From Ignavibacteria bacterium (GTDB lineage Bacteria > Bacteroidota > Ignavibacteria > Kapaibacteriales > Kapaibacteriaceae), in the NCBI GenBank assembly GCA_947495975.1, contig CANMBE010000019.1, positions 1-42,178 on the forward strand: a stretch of DNA of 42,178 bases. The letters run 5' to 3'. Below are positions 1 to 8,661 of this stretch, in pieces (positions within the stretch are counted from its first letter, which is position 1; the number at the start of each line of letters is the position of its first letter). Both the position numbers and the translations under genes were made by a program. The notes under the pieces are model-generated. The model had not been told where the DNA came from. It made no database searches and worked only from the letters and a program-made list of their open reading frames with translations.

Positions 1-207
1 ATAACGGTCACCATACCACCGAATTGTCATTGTAGTGTTACGTGTGTAAGACACGTATGCAGAGGGACTCGTTACGTAAACGTATCCCCAGCCATATGTA
101 CACTGCGCTATAGCTTGCGATGCACCGAACGCCATAAATGCAAATGCAATAAGCATGAATGCTTTGACCCTAGTGGTCATTAACCGAATCAGTAAAGGTT
201 GGTTCAT
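1..207 (-). CDS. Secreted protein, N-terminal part only (gene runs off the window)
   Basis: Sixty-nine codons are visible and the frame stays open to the window edge. The product begins with a Sec-type signal peptide: a basic start, a hydrophobic stretch rich in Phe/Met/Ala, and a probable cleavage site after ASQAIA before Gln. The mature start (TSPSAYVSYTRNTTMTIRW) vaguely resembles the repeated Ig-like modules of FCB surface proteins, but too little is present to name a family. The ATG at 207 is preceded by GGGGCCGAGAAA, a weak ribosome-binding context. The gene is read away from the ASST locus to its right. Function is unknown; T9SS cargo would be a guess because the C-terminus is outside the window. 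Confidence 0.6.
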   Translation of the reverse strand, partial: MNQPLLIRLMTTRVKAFMLIAFAFMAFGASQAIAQCTYGWGYVYVTSPSAYVSYTRNTTMTIRWYGDRY

Positions 208-415
208 TTTCTCGGCCCCTAAATTCTGTGAGAAACAATCAATTTTTGTTTGAATATCATTTGATGATGCACGAGATCAAGATGTAAAAAATCAATCTGT
301 GCAAGTTAAAACGAAGACACTTATCCACATCGTAACATTGCCAATTTACCTATTCTAAGGTTAAAATATAGATTTAGGCTATGACAAGCAGATATTTTTC
401 TTCCTTAGACATTCC

Positions 416-3400
416 TCAGTTTTTAACGAGGGAAACGACGCTCCTACGCTGTCCTTCGAAGAAAAGCTCTAAATAATAGACTCCAGAGCCGATTGTTGGG
501 AGAGCTACACAAGGAGCAGATAAGACCTGCTGATCAATATTCAGCACCAAGCTACCCTGAATTGTGTAAAGCCTAGCTTTATATGGGAGTTGGGGAGACA
601 ATGCGGTGTTAATAACGAGATTGTTGCCTACGAAATAGGCGGTGATGACTCCCTTTTCTCCAGAATCTTTGTCCTGCACCCCAGTTGTCACGAGAGTAGT
701 GAATCGGGAAGGAGAACCAAACTCGTTTGGTTTGCCATTTGTTTTACCAACGGCCCGCCAAAAATAGTCTGTGCCACCTAAAAGCCCAGAATACGCGCAG
801 GTGCCGCTATTTGACAGAAATTGAAAGTCTGGTGCCTCAAAAGATACACTTCTAGAAACCTGTGTGCTATACGAATCAAAAGCAGGAGACGTTGTATAGC
901 TAAAGACACCAGCAAGCGGAACATTTGTAGATCCAGAAATTGGCACAAGAGGAGTAAGCCCTTGCGATGGTCTAGAAGTGGTAGTAAATGAGGCCGTATC
1001 GCTCCATCTGCCGCTGGCCGTATTGTTGTACGCTATTACACGCCACCCATAGGTAGTACCTGGCTTAAGCGTGGGTGCGGTGCAGCTTGTCTCCGTAATT
1101 CTAAAAATCTCTAAATCTGGGGCTTTGAATGACTGTTTCGATGTAAGCTGAAGGTCATAAAAACTCGCTAGTGGAACACTTGTCCAAGTAAACCGAACGT
1201 TCATGGTATCCACATTCCCAGTTCGGTTTGGGTTTATCGTGCTCGATGCAGGCAATACAGTTGTAGAATTTGTAGTAAACGGTGATGGAGCTTGATCTGG
1301 TCCCGGCCCATATTGGCCAACAGCGTGGCATGTCCAAAACGATCTCGTAGCGATTGGCAATGATGCGATGGTAAGAGGTGGGCGGTTAGAAGAATCCTTA
1401 GCGATAACGCTACTATCAACCAATCGTTTAACCGTTACCACGTATCGAATAGCCCCCTGCACCTGATCCCAAATAAAGAGGGGTCTATCGGTTGCAACGT
1501 CTACGGCGTCAAACGGAGGTGTAACAAGTCTTGGGGCCGGTGGGCTCGTTACAAAAAAAGCTTGTGTGCTCGGGCGTCCAACAATCGTGTCGCTCAAGGC
1601 GCGCACGTACCATGTAAACTTTGACACAGGAAAGAGCTTCGTTCCGGGTGAGAAAGAATTTGTAGTGAGGACTGTATCAATCGCAACAATTGGCGACCCA
1701 AATCCAGTAATGAGAACACGGTATTGTTGAGCACCAGTTACAGCAGACCAGCGAAAAACATGCGAAGGCTGAACAGCTATTGTGTCTTTTGCAACAACTG
1801 TTGGACTGATAATGGTAACAATCCCCAAACGTGTTGTGAATTGGAAAACGTCTGACCACGGACCGTAGCCTGTTGGAAGCTTGCCACGAACTCTCCAATA
1901 CAACTTTGTGAAATCCGCAACATTCGAAAGTGTTGTATCTAAACGCCTCGTTGAAAAGCGGGCGTAGTTAGTTGCAAACGTTTGAACCTTGGACAGCTCA
2001 ACTTGATATTCACCATTTGAAACAGCATCTGTCCACTCAAGCTTTGGTGCTGCAATTACTTCGGTAGCATAGTTTTCTGGAGTAATGAGACGTGGAGCAA
2101 AGCATTTCGCATAGCCAATCATGAATTCGCCATACATCAACTTGTTTACTGTCAAACGTTTTGTTGCAGCAGAATAGGTAGCTACTACCGGGCTAAAATC
2201 TTCTTTGCCTTCTTTAGCACGATGATAGAGCTTGATCTGGTCAGGAAACACAACACCTGGAACAGCTCCGATCTCAAACGTCATGGTTCCAGCTATGAGT
2301 GCTGAATCCTTTGCGCGGAAAACCCAGCGAGTAGGAAGAACACCGCAAGAGACATCGTTAGTGAAGCTAATATCGTGCGGAGGGTATGAGTGGCGCTCGG
2401 CTACTGCCGAGGTGGTATCATCAACACGTGTTAACGAGATAGAAAGATGAGTGTTGCTGTCCGAACGCGTAAATGAAACGTTCCCGAAAGTAGTAATGCG
2501 CCTGTAAGCGCCCGTCATGAACATCGCTTGCTTCAAAACTCTATATGGTGTGAATCCATTAACAGCGGGGTTCTCCAGCTTGACCTGAACAACTCCATCT
2601 CTGCTTACTTCATGTGCAATCACACTGCTCGTGGCGGAGCCATACCCTATGAGAATACTTCCATTTTCAAGTTCCTGGGCACTGCCCATTGTATTGCTGT
2701 AAATGTCCGGTGTTGGCCTAAACTCGAACACCCTCTTTACAGTTTTTGCATTCTCATTTACTTCATATTCTACCGCTCGGGAACGTTGCGGTTCTGGTTT
2801 AAGATTTCCATTATCAAACATCAGGATTGTACCAGCGCTCGTTCTCGTTACAGTATGCTGATGTGAAAAACCCACAAAACCATCGAGAGTGTCATTGAGC
2901 CACGAAAATTGGTTGTTCTTTGATTTTGTGCCACCAAGACGCCACATTACTGCGCCTGACTGCCTGTTGATCTTGATTACTTCATCGAGATGTCGACAAG
3001 AAATAAGAAGATTACCGTCATCATCTTTTACTATTGAATTGATATGGATATAGTCAACATATGCAACATCAAGTTGCACGTCTTCAGTTGCGTCTGTTAC
3101 AGGAATGTGATCTAGTGATTTCCATTCAAATAATGTAACTCCGCTAAAGGTTCTCTCTTGAACAATGTTCTCGAGAACGGTTGCATCTGTCTTTCCACCG
3201 GTAACAATTCCCGACAAATCCATTTTGCGTTCTTTAGCACCGAGAATGAGATACGAGGTATCAGTAATAATACGACACTCATGAAAATCAGTTATACCAG
3301 TTCCGGAGTAACGCAGAGTATCAATAATTTTGCGCTCAATATCACGCCGAATGTAAACTGGTATTTGAGCCAGGACGGTAAAATGTGAAAACCATTTAAA

Positions 3401-3652
3401 GTTATACGGCATCACATTAGCGTGTTGTCCAGTATAGGTCCTGAACATGTTCTTACCAGCGTGATCAAGCACAGAAAAAGAGTCAACCGCGTTGGGAGCT
3501 ATGAAGAAATATCCAGGTGCTGGGTCTTTGAAAACAGGGAGAGCCAGATCTTTAAATCCGGTTTGACCATATACTGGAAAAGACACACAAACAATGGTCA
3601 ACCATGCAATGACCACTGAGGACAAAAATGTCGATATTAGAGACGAACGCAT
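416..3652 (-). CDS. Arylsulfotransferase (ASST)-like surface protein with Ig/FN3-like repeats and T9SS sorting domain (paralogue 1)
   Basis: About 1078 residues. Domains in order: signal peptide (cleavage near VYGQ), an ASST-type beta-propeller over roughly residues 30-500, three to four Ig/FN3-like modules (W-x-V-R and TYGWRV strands), and a C-terminal T9SS sorting domain of about 75 residues ending GSGVYYLELFF...VSLVKN. Visible propeller motifs include TDFHEC, YIHIN, CRHLDE, MWRLGG and FSHQH. These His-bearing turns are where ASST proteins place their active-site and substrate-binding histidines, but I cannot assign the sulfated His. Known ASSTs transfer sulfate between phenols; activity here is inferred only. 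The start is taken at the internal Met (3652), because it fits the signal peptide and overlaps the divergent gene least; a Met at 3673 is the alternative. By eye roughly two thirds of the propeller is identical to the gene at 5299-8538. Confidence 0.85.
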   Translation of the reverse strand: MRSSLISTFLSSVVIAWLTIVCVSFPVYGQTGFKDLALPVFKDPAPGYFFIAPNAVDSFSVLDHAGKNMFRTYTGQHANVMPYNFKWFSHFTVLAQIPVYIRRDIERKIIDTLRYSGTGITDFHECRIITDTSYLILGAKERKMDLSGIVTGGKTDATVLENIVQERTFSGVTLFEWKSLDHIPVTDATEDVQLDVAYVDYIHINSIVKDDDGNLLISCRHLDEVIKINRQSGAVMWRLGGTKSKNNQFSWLNDTLDGFVGFSHQHTVTRTSAGTILMFDNGNLKPEPQRSRAVEYEVNENAKTVKRVFEFRPTPDIYSNTMGSAQELENGSILIGYGSATSSVIAHEVSRDGVVQVKLENPAVNGFTPYRVLKQAMFMTGAYRRITTFGNVSFTRSDSNTHLSISLTRVDDTTSAVAERHSYPPHDISFTNDVSCGVLPTRWVFRAKDSALIAGTMTFEIGAVPGVVFPDQIKLYHRAKEGKEDFSPVVATYSAATKRLTVNKLMYGEFMIGYAKCFAPRLITPENYATEVIAAPKLEWTDAVSNGEYQVELSKVQTFATNYARFSTRRLDTTLSNVADFTKLYWRVRGKLPTGYGPWSDVFQFTTRLGIVTIISPTVVAKDTIAVQPSHVFRWSAVTGAQQYRVLITGFGSPIVAIDTVLTTNSFSPGTKLFPVSKFTWYVRALSDTIVGRPSTQAFFVTSPPAPRLVTPPFDAVDVATDRPLFIWDQVQGAIRYVVTVKRLVDSSVIAKDSSNRPPLTIASLPIATRSFWTCHAVGQYGPGPDQAPSPFTTNSTTVLPASSTINPNRTGNVDTMNVRFTWTSVPLASFYDLQLTSKQSFKAPDLEIFRITETSCTAPTLKPGTTYGWRVIAYNNTASGRWSDTASFTTTSRPSQGLTPLVPISGSTNVPLAGVFSYTTSPAFDSYSTQVSRSVSFEAPDFQFLSNSGTCAYSGLLGGTDYFWRAVGKTNGKPNEFGSPSRFTTLVTTGVQDKDSGEKGVITAYFVGNNLVINTALSPQLPYKARLYTIQGSLVLNIDQQVLSAPCVALPTIGSGVYYLELFFEGQRRSVVSLVKN

Positions 3653-5282
3653 GAGATATTTCAAACTCAACATTATAGTACTTTGCTGCTATTGGATAGG
3701 GCTCGTCTCTCCACCAACCCTGACAGGGGGCTTTTTGTTACAGCCCACTGAAGAGTATCCATTTACACGGGTTGGAGTAAACACATTTTTTGGCATGAAC
3801 GTAATCTACGCAAGCCAAAATTCACTTTTGCTAGCCACTAATCAGGATCTCTTCCGGTCATCTGACAATGGCGAAACGTGGGCGACAATTGCTGAGCCCC
3901 TTATCTACAGAAATATTACGGCGATTCTTCCACACGGAGACACCGTTTATGCTGGAACGTCGCACGGGGCAATTCACCGCACAACAGATCATGGTTTAAC
4001 GTGGAAGCAGCACTCGCAACCAGTAAACAGTGGGCCAATAACCTCCATCTTCAACACAAATGGGCAAATTGTTGCGTCGTCAGACGAGCTCATTGCATCT
4101 GCCCCACACAATGGACCCTATGCGGCGAGTCTTTTAGACAGTACGCTCATCCTTCAGCACACATCCGGTGCCCAAGCTCATATCCAGTGCACAGCTTTTG
4201 TTGGAGCAACAGCAGTAGAGATACATGGCTCAACAATATTCATTGCGGTAAAACGGGCTGGCATATTGACGTTAGAGATAGAGAATCCCACCATTTCGCA
4301 CGTAAAGATGGACTACTTAGAGGGAGCGTTTATCACCACGCTGGTGCTTCAGGATGGATATCTCTATGCCGGTTTGAAGCTTGGCCAAGGCGGAGTTCAT
4401 AGAAAGCCATTGGCCGGAACTAGTTGGGAGCCAGTCATCAATGATCGGATTGCTGGAATTGTAGAAGTAACGGCCCTCGTTGCAAACGAACGAGGGGTTT
4501 ATGTTGCCAGCCGCGAGCACGGTGTATCCTTCATTGGCCGATCAACTCAGCTCATGCGGTCTATCAGTGATGGACTTCATCACGCCATCATCCAAACTAT
4601 TAGCGAAGTAGATTCAATGTTGATTGTTGGATGCCGGCTGCGCGGAGTTCTACGTCTTACCAAACAAGGAAGAGACTTAGCAATACTAAGTGACGATATC
4701 CCGCAAAGTCCCGAATACATGGTAGGTACAGTTGGACGCACCATAGTTGTGGGATTCGCTGATGGGAAGATAATCCAGAGTAACAACAATGGTAAGACAT
4801 GGGATTCGCTTCCTAGTCCATTTGCCAGGGCCACGTTAAATACCATTGTTGGGCATGGGAACGTGCTCTATGCTACTACTACTTCTGGAGTGTGGCACAG
4901 TTCTGATCTGGGAGGTACATGGAAATCTCTACATGTCAACCTGGAGCGAGAAAACATACAGAAGGTTGTTGTGCATGACAGCGTCACCATTATCATGACC
5001 ACGGCTAAAACATTTTTACTGCGGCCAAACGGCGAGCTAGAAAACTTTGATCCAAAGATTCCAGAAGAAGAACACCCACCTAAAATTATAGACGCTGTGG
5101 TGTATGGCCATAAGATATATGGCACAGGATACCCTGGCTTCTATGTCAGTGACGACTTTGGACGCACCTGGAAGTCACACACAATCTCTAAGACAATGAT
5201 TTTACGAACTCTTGCAATCACAAAGGGATTTATCTACGTTGCAACGGACATGGGAAAGATTCTCTCCTGCCCCCTACCGTAG
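3651..5282 (+). CDS. Secreted Asp-box (BNR) beta-propeller protein, sortilin/Ycf48-like
   Basis: About 543 residues beginning with a hydrophobic signal peptide (MRYFKLNIIVLCCYW...). Five clear Asp-box turns of the S-x-D-x-G-x-T-W type are visible: SSDNGETW, TTDHGLTW, SNNNGKTW, SSDLGGTW and SDDFGRTW. This indicates a multi-bladed beta-propeller such as those of sortilin-like or Ycf48-like proteins. There is no T9SS C-terminal domain: the protein stops at KILSCPLP right after a propeller strand. It lies between two ASST paralogues on the opposite strand. Its ATG overlaps the neighbour's start codon (CATG) and its stop is 16 bp from the convergent neighbour's stop. An in-frame Met at 3594 would add 19 residues before the signal peptide and is less likely. 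Substrate or partner is unknown; the position suggests a link to the ASST proteins. Confidence 0.8.
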   Translation: MRYFKLNIIVLCCYWIGLVSPPTLTGGFLLQPTEEYPFTRVGVNTFFGMNVIYASQNSLLLATNQDLFRSSDNGETWATIAEPLIYRNITAILPHGDTVYAGTSHGAIHRTTDHGLTWKQHSQPVNSGPITSIFNTNGQIVASSDELIASAPHNGPYAASLLDSTLILQHTSGAQAHIQCTAFVGATAVEIHGSTIFIAVKRAGILTLEIENPTISHVKMDYLEGAFITTLVLQDGYLYAGLKLGQGGVHRKPLAGTSWEPVINDRIAGIVEVTALVANERGVYVASREHGVSFIGRSTQLMRSISDGLHHAIIQTISEVDSMLIVGCRLRGVLRLTKQGRDLAILSDDIPQSPEYMVGTVGRTIVVGFADGKIIQSNNNGKTWDSLPSPFARATLNTIVGHGNVLYATTTSGVWHSSDLGGTWKSLHVNLERENIQKVVVHDSVTIIMTTAKTFLLRPNGELENFDPKIPEEEHPPKIIDAVVYGHKIYGTGYPGFYVSDDFGRTWKSHTISKTMILRTLAITKGFIYVATDMGKILSCPLP

Positions 5283-5298
5283 TTCACCAAGAATTACA

Positions 5299-8200
5299 TT
5301 AATATTTAACGAGAGGGACGATTGTGTGGGCACAATCAGAAAATTGTAGGATCAGATAGTAGGCACCGGAGGCCAGTGATTGAATTCCGATAGATCTAGA
5401 AACAACATCTCCATTCGTAGCTGAATAGACTAAGGTTCCCTGAAGAGAATAAAGGTCAACACGCGCTAGCTTCTGCTCTGGGTTTGGAATTCTGATGAAG
5501 AGATTATCTCCAACAACGTTGGCAGTGATAGCATCACTTGGCGTATGTTCTTCATCTACCTCGGTAACCGCCTTTACAGTAGTAAAGCTTGCTATTGCCC
5601 CGTATTCATCAGGATTACTCCGACTCTTGCCGATGGCTCGCCAAAAGTATTCAGTTTCCAGACGCAGTCCAGCATACAAGCAATTCCCACTCCCCGAGAA
5701 AAATTGAAAATCTGGAGCGTCAAAAGAAGCATCACGAGACACTTGAACAGCATATGAAGAATAGCTCTCAGAGGTGCTGTACCGAAAGACGCCAGAGAGC
5801 GGCACATCAATTGAACCAGCAGCCGGTGAACGTGGTGTTAAACCTTGTGAAGGGCTAGAGTTCGTCGTAAATGATGCCGTGTCTGACCAAGTACCGGTGG
5901 CAGTATTGTTGTATCCAAAAACACGCCACGCATACGTCACTCCAGGTTTTAACGAAGGAATGACTACCGAATTCTCTGAGACTCCAAACGCCTCATAATC
6001 AGGGTTCCTGAACGATTGCTTCGAAGTAATCTGTATGTCATAAGAACGAGCAAGTGGTGCTAGCGTCCAAGAAAACATGACGTTTAATGTGTCGATATCT
6101 GAAGCACGCTTTGGCCCAACTGTCCTCGCTGCAGCAAGCGTCGTAACAGCGCTCGTAGTGAATACACTTGCTATTGCATCTGGCCCACGACCATACACCC
6201 CAATTGCATAACAGGTCCAAGAAGCTCTAATGGCAGTTGGAAGTGACTCGATTGTGAATGACGGCATCGCTGCCGTGTCCAATGACACAGTTGATCCATC
6301 GGCCAATGACTTTATTGTTAAAACATACTTGATTGCCCCTGGTACCACGTTCCAATCAAAGACTGGATAGTCCGTGGGTACATTCTCTGCATCAAACAGT
6401 GGAGAAACGAGTAATGGTGCAAGAGGGCTGGTAACAAAAAAGGCACTGGCACTCATACGCCCCTTCACAGTGTCATAGAGAGCCCTAACCTGCCACGTAT
6501 ATTTTGTATTTGGAGCAAGCAATGCGCCCGGCTTGAAAGAAGAGGGAACCACGATAGTATCAAGTACTGGCAGCAATGATCCATTCGCCGTAATAATCAC
6601 GCGGTATTGCGCAGCTCCAAACACTGGAGACCAACTGAATGATTGATTTGGCAGAACAGCAATGGTGTCAACAGTAGCAGCAGGCGCTGCTATGAAAGGG
6701 ATGCCGATCTGCGTTGTGAATTGAGAAACCTCAGACCATAGACCAAAGTTGGCCGTTTCTTTGCACCTGACGCGCCAGTACAGTGTTGAGAATGCTGGCA
6801 CAGACGTAAGTGTTGTATCTAGCCGACGCGTGAGGAATCGTGCATAGGTGTTGTCAAAGGCAGGCGAGGTAGAAAGCTCAACCTGATACTCGCCGGTCGT
6901 CAGAGCCTCAGACCATGCGAGCATGGGAGATGAGGTAATCTCGGTAGCAAAATTTGGAGGCGACAGAAGGGTTGGTGAAAAACACTCATCGTAGCCAATT
7001 AAAAACTCGCCAGCCATTAACCTGCCTACCACGATCCGTTTCTTCGTGGCGTTGTAAGAAGTTTCAACGAGTGTAAAATCACCCCACCCCTCTCTAGGCC
7101 TGTGGTATAGCTTAATCTGATCTGGAAAATCTACGCCTGGCACATCACCAACATCAAATGCCATAGTTCCCGCCACCAGCATCGTGTCCCGAATTCCGAT
7201 GACCCATCGAGTGTCAAGAACTCCACATGCCCTTTCATCTATAAAGCTTACATGATGTGGTGCATACGAATGGCGTTCAGCAGTGGCCGTGGTAGTATCA
7301 TCTATGCGTTTCAAAACAATTGAAAAGTGCGTTGAACTGTCTCCGCGAGCAAAAGACACTGAACCTAGGGATGTAAGTTGTTTATACGCACCGGTCATAA
7401 ACATTGCTTGTTTCAGAACCCTATACGAGCTGACGTTCGCTTCTCCATCGGTACTAATCTGCACATGCAGTTTCCCGTCGCGGCTTACTTCTTGAGCTAA
7501 CAGGTTGAGGGAATTAGTTCCGTATCCGATAAGCAGATTTCCATTTTCAAGCTCTTGTACGCTACCCATCGCAGACGAGTGAACCGTTTGAGCCGGAACG
7601 TACTGAAATACTCGGCTAACCGTAAGGGCAACTTCATCTATAGCGTATTCTACAGCCCGCGATGCACGAGGAGCGGGCTTGAGGTTGCCATTGTCAAACA
7701 AAAGAAGCGTACCCGCAGCCGATCTACTCACACTGTGCTGATGTGAGAATCCAAAGAAGCCATTCGTAGTGTCATTCACGAACCGAAACTGATTACCCTT
7801 TGACTTTGAGCCTCCGAGTCTCCACATCACAGACCCATCCAGACGATTGATCTTGATTATCTCATCAAGATGCCTGCAGGAAACAAGAATGTTGCCGTCA
7901 GTGTCCTTGTAAACTGCATTAATGTGGATGTAATCGATATTCTGAACATCCAGTGCAACGTCTTCTGTTGCATCTGTTACAGGGATGTGGTCAAGTGACC
8001 GCCATTCAAACAATGTGTTTCCGCTAAAGGTTCTTTCTTGAATCACGTAGGTTATAACATTCGCATCTGGTTTTCCACCAGAAACTACCTGCGACATATC
8101 TACCGTAGTGTTCGCTGAGCCTAAAATTAAGTATGACGTGTCTGAGATAATCCGACATTCGTGAAAATCTGTCTCGTAGCCTTCAGATGCACGCAATGTA

Positions 8201-8538
8201 TCGATGACCTTAAGGTTTACATCACAGCGAATGAATCCAGGTATCTTAGCAACTGCATTGAAGTATGTTATCCACTTATGTTCATAGGGTTGCACGTTCG
8301 TATGCTGCCCAATTTTTACTCTTTGGACATTCTTGCCTGAATGATCAATAACAGAAAACGAATCTGCAACGTTGGGCCCCAAAAAAAAGTAGCCAGGTGC
8401 TGGGGTGCCAAGAACCGCAACCCTTAGGTCTTTAAAAGCCGTTTGACAGAATGCTGGGAGACCACACGAAAGAAAAGAGGCTGCAAAAAAAAAACTAACA
8501 CCGACGCTCGATAATAAACGCATTAGACTTGTAACCAT
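5299..8538 (-). CDS. Arylsulfotransferase (ASST)-like surface protein with Ig/FN3-like repeats and T9SS sorting domain (paralogue 2)
   Basis: About 1079 residues with the same architecture as the gene at 416-3652: signal peptide ending near PAFCQ, ASST propeller to about residue 500, several Ig/FN3-like modules (LYWRVR, YTWQVR, YAWRVF strands), and a T9SS sorting domain from about residue 1000 ending SGAYYLIL...IVPLVKY. Signature turns TDFHEC, YIHIN, CRHLDE, MWRLGG and FSHQH are all conserved with paralogue 1. The start may instead be the Met at 8523. The pair is most simply a tandem duplication now separated by the opposite-strand Asp-box gene. Predicted location is the cell surface or secreted; enzymatic activity is untested. 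Confidence 0.85.
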   Translation of the reverse strand: MVTSLMRLLSSVGVSFFFAASFLSCGLPAFCQTAFKDLRVAVLGTPAPGYFFLGPNVADSFSVIDHSGKNVQRVKIGQHTNVQPYEHKWITYFNAVAKIPGFIRCDVNLKVIDTLRASEGYETDFHECRIISDTSYLILGSANTTVDMSQVVSGGKPDANVITYVIQERTFSGNTLFEWRSLDHIPVTDATEDVALDVQNIDYIHINAVYKDTDGNILVSCRHLDEIIKINRLDGSVMWRLGGSKSKGNQFRFVNDTTNGFFGFSHQHSVSRSAAGTLLLFDNGNLKPAPRASRAVEYAIDEVALTVSRVFQYVPAQTVHSSAMGSVQELENGNLLIGYGTNSLNLLAQEVSRDGKLHVQISTDGEANVSSYRVLKQAMFMTGAYKQLTSLGSVSFARGDSSTHFSIVLKRIDDTTTATAERHSYAPHHVSFIDERACGVLDTRWVIGIRDTMLVAGTMAFDVGDVPGVDFPDQIKLYHRPREGWGDFTLVETSYNATKKRIVVGRLMAGEFLIGYDECFSPTLLSPPNFATEITSSPMLAWSEALTTGEYQVELSTSPAFDNTYARFLTRRLDTTLTSVPAFSTLYWRVRCKETANFGLWSEVSQFTTQIGIPFIAAPAATVDTIAVLPNQSFSWSPVFGAAQYRVIITANGSLLPVLDTIVVPSSFKPGALLAPNTKYTWQVRALYDTVKGRMSASAFFVTSPLAPLLVSPLFDAENVPTDYPVFDWNVVPGAIKYVLTIKSLADGSTVSLDTAAMPSFTIESLPTAIRASWTCYAIGVYGRGPDAIASVFTTSAVTTLAAARTVGPKRASDIDTLNVMFSWTLAPLARSYDIQITSKQSFRNPDYEAFGVSENSVVIPSLKPGVTYAWRVFGYNNTATGTWSDTASFTTNSSPSQGLTPRSPAAGSIDVPLSGVFRYSTSESYSSYAVQVSRDASFDAPDFQFFSGSGNCLYAGLRLETEYFWRAIGKSRSNPDEYGAIASFTTVKAVTEVDEEHTPSDAITANVVGDNLFIRIPNPEQKLARVDLYSLQGTLVYSATNGDVVSRSIGIQSLASGAYYLILQFSDCAHTIVPLVKY

Positions 8539-8661
8539 ACGTAGAAGAACACAAAACAGTGTTATACGTTACAAAGCTATTTTCACCAGACGAAATATGA
8601 GGCCTACATGAAGGTGATCATTTCACAACACGTACAAAAGCAATTCATTTTACTATTGAAA

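Noticed and set aside
3594-3650. Extended start for the propeller gene at 3594
   Set aside because: The added 19 residues are charged, precede an obvious signal peptide, and would increase overlap with the divergent ASST gene.
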